A stretch of 64,000 nt of DNA, taken from assembly GCF_020536995.1 (NCBI RefSeq), contig NC_068369.1, positions 23,087,540-23,151,539 of the forward strand, given 5' to 3'. The stretch comes from Dreissena polymorpha (taxonomy: Eukaryota > Mollusca > Bivalvia > Myida > Dreissenidae). The notes beneath the pieces were generated by a model. It saw only the letters and a list, made by a program, of their open reading frames with translations, did no database searches and was not told where the DNA came from. Both the position numbers and the translations under genes were made by a program. Of this stretch, positions 1 through 14,100 are shown in pieces (position 1 is the stretch's first letter; the number at the start of each line of letters is the position of its first letter).

Positions 1-2045
1 GTGACTTCGGGTGGGGCTTTGGGGGTCTCCATGGTTGGTTCTTGGCTGATCTGTTGTCGGGCGCGGCGAGAGGGTGGATGAGGGTGGTTGTCTCGAGGGG
101 CTTCAGCGGTTGGGGGCTCGGGCCGGGCCGTATGCGGGCGCGGGGGGGGGGGGGCTCGGGCTCGCTCGGCGTGGGTGCGCTCGTGCGGGGGCGGCGGGTT
201 CTGCGATCTGGGAACTGCAACGATAAACAGCCCTTCACGACTGACCGACGACCGTGAATAACCGACAGACACCTGCTGTTCCGCTCCAGACAAATGCACA
301 ACAATCACATACCACATACTATACACAACCATATACAGATCACCATCAAGGGACCCGGAACACACGAGCATGGCACTCTCATACACATCACTCGATATGA
401 GCGGGAGGTGTGAGAGTGTTATGTGTGTGTATTCCGGATCTTACTTACCGGGTGGTGATGGGATGTGGGTCGCGTTGAGTGTCTTGTACATAAGTAGTGT
501 GCGGGACACTCCGCGGGATCCGCACCTCATCATCACCATACGGTAGAGAGCACATTAAGGTCTCATTGGTCAACGTGCACGGAACTCTCTTAAAAATAAA
601 AATCATTTGGCGTACACCGGCCAGACGGGGTAAATTTGACTTACTCTGGCTCAAAATTAACCTTTATCCCCATTCTATACATAGATGGTGACGTCACTAC
701 GTTATTGTCAGTAAAGACCGGTGTGACACAATGCCTTTATCCCCTGATAGGTCACAGGGGCAGGTCGGGCTACAATAACCTCATGAAGAGGCCGGTAGGA
801 CCTGTAAATAAACTCTGAAACAAAAAAAAGTATCATATTTATGATACTCGCTCTTCTGCGTGCTTTCTCTTTTTACATATTTAATAAACTTTTCAAACAT
901 AAACTACAGAGCCACATCAGTGCACATACTATGTTTGACAATTCATTCGTTTGTTGGATTTTGTTTGCTGTTTTAAACACATATTAGGTCATATCGCGGA
1001 GATTTAGTTAACCTTACAATGTGTTCATGGGCGAACTCACGTATTCAAGTGCTCTTACGACTATGTGCTCATACCCACTTTCGATCCGGAATCATCATGA
1101 AATTATTGCCGTACTTACAAACATGCCTAAGCTTATTGAATTAGAGAAAAAGAACAGTAATCAAAAGAGAAAAAGTATATGTTCATGCACATGGGATTGT
1201 AAAATCACGTCCGTACACATAGCATCATTAACCCAGGCTTTATACCCTCGTTGGCTGATATACATGTACACTGAAAAATTAAATATCTTTGAGAATTCAA
1301 TGCGTTTTGCAAACATTCACAATATGAAACATTCAAAGAAATGATAATTGTTATCCAAAATAACTTTTAAAGACAGTCTATTAATAGAAAAGCCATTACA
1401 AAGAACATTCGCACAAAACAATGCTCCATAATAATTATACGCATTAAATACCAATTGTACTATCATTGGCAGAGATTTTGATTAACTCTATGTCTCTGTC
1501 ATAAGCAAAGATTTATCAACACATTTGTATTGATCGATTTTTGAAATAAGTTGAATAACACGTGGCACTCATTGAAGTTACGCGCTTCCGCAGTCGCTGT
1601 GCCAATAGATTACAATTGCTACGTTTGTATTTAATGTTTTAACGCCGTATCATATATTACACCACGTGGTGATGGTCGTCTGACTCCAACAGTGACCACC
1701 ACTACTATACCATCATACTATCTACTCAAATGTCACTTGCACTTTAGGGCGTGGGCAGTAATCAATAAGTAGCTCATTGCAGCTTTTGACGTACAGCCGC
1801 TTTGTTGTCGGTTACTTGATTGCTAGGTCGAATGTACATGTCAGTTTCCACTGGGAGGTTCCTAAAGGGTACCTATTGGTTTGACAGCTGTCAATTAAAC
1901 ATTATTTTTGTTATCTTACTCGTTTAAAACTGAAAACTAATTGAAAAAAAATAAAGAACTTATAATTCAGCTATTTGAATTATTTAACTAACACTTGTAA
2001 ACAAAAGTGATTTGTTCGTAGTTTCTTTTCCCTGTAGCGCTCCTT
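1..2045. other. Upstream region, unassigned; GC-rich patch at 1-260
   Basis: 1-260 is strongly GC-rich with CG dinucleotides and a G-run near 142-154, unlike the rest of the window; the open frame across it looks compositional. 360-640 has short imperfect inverted repeats. 800-1650 is AT-rich with nothing recognised. 1650-2045 probably holds the PKNOX promoter. Confidence 0.4.
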
Positions 2046-2053
2046 TGACGTCA
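2046..2053. promoter_or_regulatory. CRE-like palindrome just upstream of the PKNOX start codon
   Basis: TGACGTCA, a perfect CREB/ATF palindrome, ends six bases before the proposed ATG. A CACGTG E-box lies upstream near 1663. The transcription start is not visible, so this could be promoter or 5' UTR. Confidence 0.35.
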
Positions 2054-2059
2054 TAGATC

Positions 2060-2132
2060 ATGAGGAATGTGGGCAGTATCGATGAGCAGACGCCCGCCAT
2101 TTTGACGAAGAGTGACACTGTCGCGAATGGAG
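2060..2132 (+). CDS. PKNOX1: PKNOX exon 1 (tentative first coding exon)
   Basis: ATG at 2060 opens 24 codons plus one base, followed by a consensus donor (GGAG/gtaagc). The other ATGs nearby reach a TGA within the exon. The N-terminus is poorly conserved in the family, so support comes only from the open frame, the donor and a phase that fits an exon 2 starting at 5901. Confidence 0.5.
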
Positions 2133-5100
2133 GTAAGCTACCAATTGCAATTGGAGCTTTTTTTCCGAGAGTAGTAAATGCTTTTCATTTTGTAATGCCA
2201 TTCATTTAAATGAACACTTGTCAACATGTTACAAAAAGGTCGGAGAATGGCTCGTTGAACCGTTAATTGTTTTCGCTCGTGCTTTTTGTATTTCCAGATA
2301 TGTTGACCTATTTTTTACGAATTTAATGAACCGCCAAGTGGCGCGTGCCAAAGTCAAGTTTGACCTGTCAATATAGAAAGTGAAAGTAGACTGGACGGGG
2401 TTATAAATAAATTGCCATACATTCGTACTTCACTCCAGATATAGTTAAAAAAAATTCAATGATTAAAATTAAATGGTTCAATACACTGACAGCAGACTCA
2501 CTGTTGCATTATCGTGTGTAAACAGCTAGAGGGCAGTTAATTTTGTGTTCCAATTAGATTTTAGACGAAACAGTTTCTGAACTTGACTGAAGTATGAAAA
2601 AAAAGTTTGAATTAATCATTAGTTGTAATTGCCAGCCGTTTGACAATAAAACAAACATTGATAAATAATAATTAGAACATGTTATTCTCTAATTTCAAAA
2701 TAGTGTGAAATCCTCATTCTCACTCAAAATTGGGGCCCCAGTCTATGCATTTGTAAATAATGCAACATCCATCTCCAACCATGGAAAGAAATCATATAAG
2801 GGTCCCTTCTGACATGAACTAGGGATAAACTGAAAATTAACTTAAATGCGAGTATATTTAAAATCTACACATGAGCCCCCCCTTTTCCCACGTGACCATA
2901 TCGTATTCCTGTCAAATATACACCTCAGATAGCAAACTTATTTATTTGCAATGCATATAAATGCAAAAAGGTGAAACTGGTGCAATTATGTGCAAACCCA
3001 ATGCCATACTCTTTCAGGTAAATAAGATGCACATGCATGCTGCTGTACGTCCCCATTTCTGTCGGATAGTCCTTTTCTTGTACTGTTTGTTCCCCTTTCC
3101 TGATTTGAGATGTGGTTCTACAAATTTCCTTTAAAACAAGTATGCAAGTTGGATTTTGCTAGAAGTCAACATCACTTAAATCTTTATTGCCCCCTAATGA
3201 CCCCTATTATCAGTAATCGAGCCCTTACAACACAATTTTTTTTTCAGAAATAGGAAAAGTACTGGAAATTTTAGCGTGAAAAAACCTGAAATTTGGAAAA
3301 ATTTGCATTGTGAAGTCTTCAGATTCAGAAATTGGTGTATTTGATTTGTTGTTATAATATATTTAGGACCGTCAATAAAGTATGTGACTATGTCACGATC
3401 CACTGGAGAGGAGGGGGTGTAAGAAAGTCAAGTGTGACAGTTTGTGACATGGGGGTCAGGGGTTCAGGCCATGTGTGACATCACACATTTGAAAAATACA
3501 AATGTATATTATTTCTTTTTTGTTACGGTAAGTAGAATTAAATAGCTTTAAAAATGTGGTGAAACATTTTAATTAAAAATTATGTCAAAATAGCCTTGTT
3601 ATCTTTTATGTATAGACTTGCTTTTGTCATGCCAGACGTGTTTTTATTTCTGTGTTGTCAGCTGCATAATTATGTCACTGAATGTAACCATGAATTATGA
3701 AGCAATCTGATCATAGTTCATTAGATGTAATGTGCATAGAAACAAAAAAAATAAAGTAAAGTCAGATTAAATAATGATTTCGTTCAATAATTGTGAACAA
3801 TAATTATTGAGTTAAATGATTATGAAGTTATTATTACTTTAATATTGTTTAAGAGTTTAAATTTGTGTACACTACACTGAATAGCATAATTTTTGATTAT
3901 GTGTAGATAAATCAATGTACTGGTATGTCACTCTTTGATTCTTTGTATGTTCCCAGATTGAATGATCGGGGGTATATTGTTTTTGGCCTATCTGTCTGTC
4001 TGTCATTGTATATGTATGTATGTCTGTCATTGTATGTGTCACAAGCTTTAACCTTGGTCATAACTTTTGCAATATTGAAGATAGCAACTTGATATTTGGC
4101 ATGCATGTGAATCTCATGGAGCTGCACATTTTGAGTGGTGAAAAGTCAAGGTCATCCTTCAAGATCAAAGGTCGAATATATGGCATCAAAGCGCCGCAGT
4201 AGGGGGCATTGTGTTTCACAAACACAGCTCTTGTTTTGCCTTACAGGTGTAAACTCACTTTTGTACGTATAAAATATAATTAATACTTTAACCCATTCCC
4301 ACTTAGAAGCGAAGTGAAAATGGCTATGTGCAAACAGCATAAAACCAGAACAGCCTGTGAGTAACTCGCAGTCTGTTAAGGTTTGATGCTGTTTGCTGCT
4401 CATCAGTATCTAAGGGTGTGAAATGCAGGGAAATCCAAGGGACTACAAATGCTTCAAAATAGTGGTAAAATAATATGCCTATTTGTTTCAGTTCCTCAAA
4501 GAAGACAAAAACACTATGCGACTTCACTGAGGTGAAGAAGTCGTATGGGATGCACCTTCTAGATGTCATCAGTAACACACGTGATACCACAGTCCTTTGT
4601 GACTGATGGTCAGATAATTAACTTAGTGACCCCTACTGTAACACTTCAGTCTGTAGCACAAGATGGGTCGGTTGTGCGCTTAAGGTATTTATGATCACTT
4701 TGGTCTTCTGAGCATTGTTTTTATGCCCTTGAAGGAGGGCATATAGTGATCGGACTGTCCATCCGTCTGTCCGTCACACTTTGCGTTTAGGTTTCGAAAA
4801 ATGCTCATAACTTCTATGTCGCTTCAGATAGCAATTTCATATTTGGCATGCATGTGAATATGGACAATGCCTTTCCATACGCACACAAATTTTGACCCCT
4901 GTGACCTTGACCTTGAACTTAGCGTCCGCGTTTATGTTTCGAAATCTGCGTTTTGGTTTCGAGATAAGTTCATAACTTCTATCAAGCGTTTATACATGTA
5001 GGGGGCATAAGTCATCCTATGGTGACAGCTCTTGTTTTTGTTCAAATTTTGTAATATTGGTCCAGTAGGGGACCCATTCCCAATGGAAGAAAGGATATAT

Positions 5101-8100
5101 TTTTCCCAAATGGGACCAAAAAATTGCCAGTTGAAGGTTTCCGTAGAAGATTAAAAAAAAATAAGTTTAAACGTGTCATTCATCTCCAAATCCAGCTCTT
5201 TAAGTTTGACCTTATAAATATCATATTGAAAACACTTTTATTGTCAATTTTAAAGTAATTGTAAGCAGTAAATGAACAACATTAATTTCACAATTTTAGT
5301 CAAAAGGACGAGATATTTCCCAATCCAAAGGGACTTGGGCCCCATTCCCAAAATGGTGATAAAAACACAGCTAAGCAACAGATGCAACAGTCTGACTGTG
5401 ACAATTTTAATTTGTATTCGTCTATTGAGGAAAAGCGCTGGGACTTATATTATATTTGTAATGAAACATTCATCAAATACTTGTTACAAATGCTTGATGA
5501 AAAAAGCGTGGAACATAATACAACACTGCCCCTAACTTTGTCAATTTTTGCCCAAATGAATTTATTTTCTGTACAGATGAACCTTTAATTGACAGGTGAA
5601 TTTTAAAATATTGCTTAGGGAATAATACATACAGCTTAATGTGGTCAAAACTGGGCCCACTAAAGCGCTTTCTTTTGTGTATTGATTGTCATTGTACCAA
5701 AATGAATAATCACTTAAACACGCTATGTTTACCATAACATTAGCATAACTTAGTAAACTGATTGAAAGAAATGCTGATATTAAATTTGTGGATCTTCAGT
5801 TGTTATATGTACCATACGATACCTACTGGTAGTGAGTTGCTAATGATTGGTTTCAGTGAGTCAGTCCAGTTGGTACAACCCATGTTTACACCATCTACAG
5901 TGCAGTCCATCCAGCCATTACTTTCAGATCCAAACTTGGACAGGGATAAAAATGCCATTTACAAGTAAAATTATTTAAACATGTGTGCCGTTTGTCACTG
6001 TGTTAATCTGAAACTGCTTGAAATTTGTCAATTATTGGACAAATAGAAATAAATGAGCCTAACATGGCTGTAATGGTATGCTGCCATATGTGGATTTCAG
6101 TATACTGAAGCTTTTGTATTGTGAATAGCTCACCTGTCACGAAGTGATATGGTGAGCTTATGTGACCGTGTGTTGTCCGGCGTCCGTTGTGTGCGTGTGT
6201 GCGTGCGTCCGTCAACAATTTGTTTGTGTAGACAGTAGAGGTCAAAGTTTTCATCCAATCTTTATGAAATTTGGTCAGAATGTTTATCTTGATGAAATCT
6301 GGGTTCGGATTGTATTTGGGTCATCTGGGGTCAAAAACTAGGTCACTAGGTAAATGTGTGTAATACAGTGGTTTCACTGCATCAGTCACCAACATCATCA
6401 GCCAGGATCCACCCATCAACAAGTGTTTCGACCCTTTAATCCTGGTACACTCTCCGGGTGGTGGGTCCGCAGTGGTGATCAGTCCACTACGTGTTGGTGA
6501 CTGGCTTCCAGCTCCTCTCATCTCTTCGAGACCATAGCCAACTGGATGCCCTTTCAGCTGATTGTTCTAGTCTGCCCACAGCAGTCCTTCTCTCATGGCC
6601 CTTGAGTCCCATGGCGCCCAACATCTTCCATAGTGAATTGGCTGGGAAACCCCTTGCTCTTATTTCAACAGGGAACAGCCAGGTTCTCCATCCTTGTTGT
6701 CTGCATTGGTCCATGAGATCAGAGTACTTGGTTTTCTTCCTCTCGTAGGCTTCTTCACACCTTGTTTTCCATGGGATTGTCAATTCAATCATCACCAGGT
6801 GCTTTGCAGTGTTGGACCAGATGACAATGTCGGGTCTGAGATTGGTTTGTACTACCTCCGGAAAGACAAGCTTTTTCTGTAGGTCAACAGCCATGTTCCA
6901 ATTGTCAGCTTCGTCAAGTACTGAAGATGTTGTTCTTTTGCCTTTAGGTGCTGACTGGCCTTCCTTGACAAAGTGGATGGTTTTTGGCTGTGGCTGTTTT
7001 CTCTTCTTCATTCGCTGTCTTTCAAGAATGTCTGCCATATCTCGAAGCACTTGGTCATGGCGCCATCTATATCTGCCTTACGTGAGTGCTGTGCTGCATG
7101 CCGATAGTATGTGCTCCATGCTTCCAGTTCTGTTACACAGTTGACATGATGGGCTGTCTTGCATTCCCCATCTGTGTAGGTTAGCTGGTGAGGGTAACAG
7201 ATCATATACCGACCGCAGTAAGAAGCTGATTCGCAAAGGTTCATATTTCCAGATCTGGCCCCATGTCATCTTCCTTGGTGTGGTGTCCCATTTTGTCCAT
7301 GCTCCCTGTGAGCCCATGGCTACTGCTCTAGATCTTCTCTCTTCTTCTTCCATCTTCCGCACTTTATCTACTACCATTTTCCTTTTTTCCCCACTGGCTG
7401 CTTGGCTCCATCTAGGACATGTTGAGATTCCAAGACCTTGGCGCCCGCTAGTGGTTGTTCCAACAATGTCTTTCTGCCTAAGTCTACTTTCTGCCTGGGT
7501 CACTGCCTGGCTGGCTGACCACTTTCTCCCTGTTCTTGTCTCTATGCCAGCTTTCCTGATCTTATCATCTCGGGATTCTTTCAGAGTTACCACCAGCCGT
7601 GCCTTTGATGCCTTGAACTCCTCCACTAATGATGAGAGCGGGAGTTGTAACTGGTTGGATCTTCCATAAAGACCTATGTTTGTAAAGCTTGGTGGTACCC
7701 CTAACCATCTTCGAAGATGCCTGCTTATGGTTCTTTCTAGGCCCTCCACTGTTGATGTTGCTAACTCATACAACACAAGGGGCCACATCAGGCGAGGTAG
7801 TAGTCCGTGTTGAAACAACCATGCCTTGAATTTTCCTGGTAGCCAAGACCTGTCTATTTGTTTCAACCCTTCATTTAGCTGGACTTTGATGCGCTTTACA
7901 TTATTTGTATCGTTGAGGCTGGCATCATACCACTTGCCCAGGCACTTGATTGGACTATCCATGATAGATGGTATGTCTTCTCCCTGTACCTGGAGGTTGA
8001 ACTTCTTGGTTGACTGTCCTTTCTTGATGATAAGGCTTCTGGATTTCTTTGGCTTGAATTTCATTCTTGCCCAAGATGTTGTACTCTCAAGAGCTGAGAG

Positions 8101-11100
8101 GACCCATCTAGCCTGCACATGTGTCTGGGTTGTTATAGTCAAGTCATCCATGAAGCTCCTGTTGCTTGGTAGGTACATCCCTGACGCAGTTTTTGGTCCA
8201 CGGGTTTCCTTCTTGGCAGCATTCAGGATGAGGTTCATGCCCATGACAAATAGGACAACGGAAACGGTGCAGCCAGTAATGATTCCCTTCTCAAGCCTCT
8301 GCCACTCTGTTATCTTCTCTCTCACTGAGAAGCGCAGCTGAATGTTGTCTAGGTACCATGGGACAATCCTCTGTACATGTGCTGGTATGTGATAGTGATC
8401 CAGCGCTCTTCGTATTAGCTGGTGTGGTATGGAGCCGTATGCATTGGCTAGGTCTAGCCATACTACTGTCAAATCCTGTTGGTTCACTTTCGCTTCACGT
8501 ATCAGCTGGCTTAAAGCGCTTGTGTGCTCTACACAACCAGAAAATCCAGGCACACCTCCTTTTTGGATTGAAGTATCCACATATTTGTTAGCAGTAAGGT
8601 ATGTGGTCAGTCTTCTAGCGAGAACAGCAAAGAAGATCTTGCCTTCCACATTTAAAAGTGATATTGTCCTGAACTGGCTAATGTTGTGCGAGTTTGTTTC
8701 CATAGGGACAAATAGGCCTTCTGCTTTCTGCCAGCACTCGGGTACCTGTCCTTTTCTCCATACCACCTTAATTAGGCGCCAAAGGCGACGAAGCAGTCTT
8801 GGGCACATCTTGTAGACCTTATATGGTATTCCATTAGGTCCTGGGGCAGAGCCAGCTCTAGCTTTCTTCACTACATCTTTCACCTCAGCCAGGGTGGGTT
8901 CTTTACTGTCAAGTGCTATAGTTGGAGCTGGTTCAGGCATGATGTGTGCACATGGGCCCAAAGGGTCATCTCTTCTGGTGTCAGAGTGTGTATCCCTCAG
9001 GTGGGTCTGTATCTCCTCCATTGAGCTGTTGAGGATGCCTGATTTCTCCTTGTCTAGCAACTTTTTGGAGAACTTGTATGGGTTGGCTATAAATGAAGTC
9101 CTTTGTTGTGCTCTCTTTCGTCTGTTCTTTCTTGCTTTCTCTGCTTTTCTGAGTTCCCTCAGTTGCTTTCTCTGCAAGTCTCGTAGCTCTTGCAATCCAA
9201 GTTTCTCCTCCTCTTTGGCGTTTCTATATGCCTTTCTCAGTTTCTTAAGCTCTTGTCTAATGGCCTGTATCTGCCTCTCTCTCCTGTTGGGTTGACTTGA
9301 CGGTTTGGAATGTTTTGGTACATAGACTCCATATCGTTCTTTGCCAACCGTGTAAATTAGGCTTGTCATGGCCACTAGTTTTCTCTCAGCTGCCCCTTGT
9401 AGAGTTGCTTCCAGGATAAGATCTAGCTCGTGATCAAAGTCTGTCCATGCCTTTTTATTCGAAGTCTTTGGCCACTCTATTCTTGGTCTCTTTTCCTCCT
9501 CAGGTGTTGCTGGTGGGGTCTTATGCGGTACTTCTTTTACTGGTTCAGGGTCATCTTGGGTTTGAAGTAACTCAAGGAGAGGATCAATCTGGGATTCATC
9601 AGAAATCTGTGTGCTGTCAGATGGCATCTCATCTGCAGAGAGGTCTCTAGTTCTGTGGGTAGCCTCCTGACTAGTGTCCTCCTGCGTCTCACCAAGGATT
9701 AAACTTGTGCGCTGCTTCTGGGATGCCTTTTGACCACATGCCGATCTTACCTGGTGAATCCGTAGACCCCTGAGGTTCTTACAGATTTTCCCGCACTTAC
9801 ATCTAACTTCTGCCGGTGTTCCAGTCAGTGTCGTTTGTACTAGCCGTGTCGTCATTGGTTTATCCGTCCGGTTGAGTCTTTCATCCTCCCCTACTCTCAT
9901 AAGACTCTGGGGGTATTCTTCTATTAGTGAGTCTGTTGCTGTTGTATGTGGGTTGCCCTCTCACGAAGGCTACATTCTGGGGTGCCAACCCATTATGTCC
10001 CGTCCCAGTCTATTCCTGGTGGTCATCTGTCTTTCCAGCGTCACCGTTCTATTCTCGGTTGCCATCCAGTCTTTCCTAGAAGCCATCAGATCTTTTCTGA
10101 CATAGAAATGTGTGTAATACAGTGGTTTCACTGCATCAGTCACTATGTCACATAATAGGTCAAATAATAGAAAAACCTTGTGTAGACAATAGAAGTCGCA
10201 GTTTTCATCCAATCTTTATGAAATTTTGTCAGAATGTTTATCTTGATGAAATCTGGGTTGGGATTGTATTTGGGTCATCTGGGGTCAAAAACTAGGTCAC
10301 TAGGTCAAATAATTGAAAAATCAACAATTTGTTTGTGTAGACAGTAGAGGTCACAGTTTTCATCCAATGTTTATGAAATTTGGTCAGAATTTTATCTTGA
10401 TGAAATCTGGGTTGGGATTGTATTTAGGTCATCTGGGGTCAAAAACTAGGTCACTAGGTCAAAAACTAGGTCAAATAATAGAAAAACCTTGTGTAGACAA
10501 TAGAGGTTCAGTTTTTATCCAATCTTTATGAAATTTGGTCAGAATGTTTATCTTGATGAAATTTGGGTTGGGAATGTATTTGGGTCATCTGGGGTCAAAA
10601 ACTAGATCACTAGGTCAAAAACTAGGTCAAATAATAGAAAAACCTTGTGTAGACAATAGAGGTTGCAGTTTTCATCCAATCTTTAAGAAATTTGGTCAGA
10701 ATGTTTATCTTGATGAAATCTGGGTTGGGATTGTATTTGGGTCATCTGAGGTCAAAAACTAGGTCACTAGGTCAAATAATAGAAAAACCGTCAACAATGT
10801 GTTTGTGTAGACAGTAGAGGTCACAGTTTTCATCCAATCTTTATGAAATTTGGTCAGAATGTTTATCTTGATGAATTCTGGGTTGGGATTGTATTTGGGT
10901 CATCTGGGGTCAAAAACTAGGTCACTAGGTCAAAAACTAGGTCACTAGGTGAAATAATAGAAAAACCTTGTATAGACAATAGAGGTCACAGTTTTCATCC
11001 AATCTTTATGAAATTTGGTCAGAATGTTTATCTTGCTGAAATCTGGGTTGGGATTGTATTTGGGTCATCTTGGGTCAAAAGCTAGGTCAAATAATAGAAA

Positions 11101-14100
11101 AACCTTGTGTAGACAATAGAGGTCGTAGTTTTTATCCAATCTTCATTAAAATTTGGTCAGAATGTCTTGATGAAATCTGGGTTGGGATTGTATTTGGGTA
11201 ACCTGGGGTCAAAAACTAGGTCAATAGGTCAAACATTAGAAAAATCTCATGTATACAATAGAGGTCACAGTTTTCATCCAATCTTTATGAAATTTTGTCA
11301 GAATGTTTATCTTGATGAAACTGGGTTGGGATTGTATTTGGTTAGTCAGGTGAGCGATTCAGGGCCATCATGGCCCTCTTGTTATGATATTACTTGCAGG
11401 GCTATAGATAACTTTTAGGGTATATTGGGTAATTCACCCCCTGTTTTTGACAACAAAAGGGTTTTTGTAAATTCAATAGTTTTAGCAAAAAATATCACCC
11501 CCTACTTTTGAGCTTTATCGGGGTTTTCACCCCCGTTTTTTTAACTCAATTGGGTAATTTAGGGAATGACATATATAACATAATAAAAATCTACTAAGGT
11601 TACTGTATTATTTATACAAATGGAATTAAAAAAGTTACCTTTACATAACAAACAATTACTGAATTTTTTATCAAAGTTATTCATTTTTGCATTGAATAAG
11701 ACTGAGTTCGTGAAAATCGCTGCACAATTGATGAAGTTATGGCTGTTCAAAGCGATGTACCTCGTTTTCGGGTCATTTTGAGTTGAATACCTTGAAGATG
11801 AAAGTAGAAATCGGACCAGTCTATGAATAATTACAATACTACCCCAAAGATTGATAATCGCTGGAAAGACTGCCTTCTTTTCTTCATAGGACGGCATATA
11901 AACTATGCAGTACATTTTTGTACGGAAAACAACCAGTCTAAAACATACGCCTGATGTTCGTAAGAATTGCGTTACGTGACGCAAGGTTTTTTATGGGAAT
12001 TAATTTGTATTTGCGTTTTTGTATGCTTTATTTTGAATTTAATTACGTTTTTGGTTATTTGAATTGCGTAATAACGCAAGTATGCTTGTTATCTATAGCC
12101 ATGTTTTACTTGTACTAAATTGTTTGTTTAATCTTTAAAGTTGCTTATTCACTATATTTATGAATGATTGACAGCAAAGTGTTGGCTATGTCAGTAACAA
12201 TCAACCTTTGGAGTACTGAATGATGATTAAGAGTGATTCAGATTTTCAATAACTTCAGTTATTCATGGTTACAATATTTTACATTTCACTACATGTGGTG
12301 TCAATGGTATTCATCACTATTGTGACAAGTTCTAGATATAATTGTGTATGAACTTGTCAAAATATTACTATGCCACATAAACAACAATGCAGCAATGTTC
12401 TGACTTTCCAGCCATCCCCTGTTCCCACTCATGGCCCTTCTCTTTGAGAAGTGCGAGCAGGCGTCTAATGTGTCAGAGGTTGCGTCCCCTGACTCGATCA
12501 ACGAGGACGTGCAGGTGTTCCTCATGCACAAACAGAAAGACAACACCGGCCTGTTGTCGGGAAATGCAGACGTGGATAACTTGGTAATGTGTTAAAACTT
12601 TAGTATTTAGTAGTAGTGTGGACTGCGGAACACCTTTCTGACATTCACATTTTGGGCCCAGTCTAGAGGTGTTTTACATTACAGTCAAACCTGATTAAGT
12701 GCTCACCTGAGAACAGCTATCACCAGCATACATCAGTCAGTCTAGATTCCCTCAGATGAAAATCATTTTAAGCTCGACTATTATATATAAAATATATATA
12801 GTGGAGCTATCCTACTCACCCCGGCGTCTGTGTCAGCGTTAGCGTGCAAATGCTAAATTTTGTGTACTACCCCAAATATTTTCTTTGTCCCTTGACATAT
12901 TGCTTTCATATTTTGCATCCTTGTTAACCAACATGACCCCAACCTATAAACAAGAGCAGACAACTCTATCAAGCATTTTGTCATAATTATGGCCCCTTTT
13001 CCACTTAGAATATGCAGCAAATGTTAAAGTTTGCGTACTACCCAATTTATTTTCATTGTCCCTTGACACATTGCTTTGATATTTTGCATACTTGTTTACC
13101 AACATCACCCCAACCTATAAACAAGAGCAGACAACTCTATCAAGCATTTTGTTATACATTTTATACTTAGAATATGCATATTATTGATGAATGATCTATG
13201 TTTAAGTTTGCGTACTACCCCAAATATTACCTATAATCCTTTGACATATTGCTTTTATATTTTGCATACTGTGAGGTTGTCAGTTCCGAATCACTAACGA
13301 AATTATCAATGTATACTTTAAAACAACATCCGACAAAGATTTTGAATTAAGGGATTTTGTCAGATAATTTCAACCTCGATCATGTGCTCACCTTGATTTA
13401 CATGAAGTTTCTAAATATAAATGTGTGTTTATGGTTTTCCTGGATCGTACAATTTCTCTATTTCTGGTTAATATTTTCCAATAGCGAATCACGTGACAGC
13501 AAGTGCATATTCATTACAGGGGTTGTCTCAAAACAAACTTTAATTGTCAATTTTTTTTATTTATCATTCTTTAAAAATCAGCAACATAACCTGATTGGTA
13601 TGTATAAATCACAGAACGTGTAATAACAATAACAATAAAGAAAACAAAAATACACAATAAAGAAAACAAAAACAAACGGGCCCTTTCAAGAGAAATCCCA
13701 GTGCAGTGCATATATTGTTATCTCAGATTAGCTTGTGCAATTGCTGTCCACACAGGCTGTTATGTGATGAATGTTTCAGTTCAAAAAATAGATTCTAAAA
13801 AAAGAAGATACAAAGAAAGGGTAATGGATTAAGCCTTTGTTGTCTGCACAGGCTGATCTAGATAACATAATGCAATTTATGCAGATGCACCATACCCGGT
13901 TTTCTCATAAAATGGCCATTAAATGAGTTGTCTGTACAGACCTGAAAGAAATGGCACTTTCTGGTACCATTGGCAATGAACAATAAATAAATAAAATTCA
14001 TGTTGTGAAACAAAAACTGTCCATGGACTATTTGGTTTCATGTCAATAAAGAATTTTCCAACTTCAAAAGGGGACATCATTTGGCGAAAATACTGGTCAG

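Larger units (their letters stand above)
6124..11383 (+). repeat. Family D tandem-core element, interrupted by a LINE
   Basis: Head hairpin (AGCTCACC...GGTGAGCT, 6127-6157), a GTCCGTC/GTGTGC microsatellite, then core units containing CATCCAATCTTTATGAAATT, GATGAAATCTGGGTTGGG and AACTAGGTCACTAGGTC. I count nine units: one left of the LINE at about 6250, and eight between 10205 and 11330 at roughly 120-165 bp spacing. It ends with the hairpin AGGGCCATCATGGCCCT and CTTGTT. The LINE plus its target duplication (6352-10143) sits inside it, so this element is older than the LINE. Confidence 0.75.

Noticed and set aside
42-257. GC-rich 71-codon frame at the left edge
   Set aside because: Gly/Arg-rich compositional frame with no recognised domain.
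5857-5900. 5' extension of PKNOX exon 2 as the main model
   Set aside because: Its phase does not join to exon 1 without an unseen exon; kept as an alternative only.
6352-6389. 38-bp repeats as terminal repeats belonging to the LINE
   Set aside because: LINEs of this group lack terminal direct repeats, and the copies sit exactly outside the element's ends; a target duplication is simpler, though not proven.
11559-11984. 141-codon minus-strand frame as a gene
   Set aside because: AT-rich, no recognised motif, and it lies within a candidate TIR element in an intron; not called as a gene.
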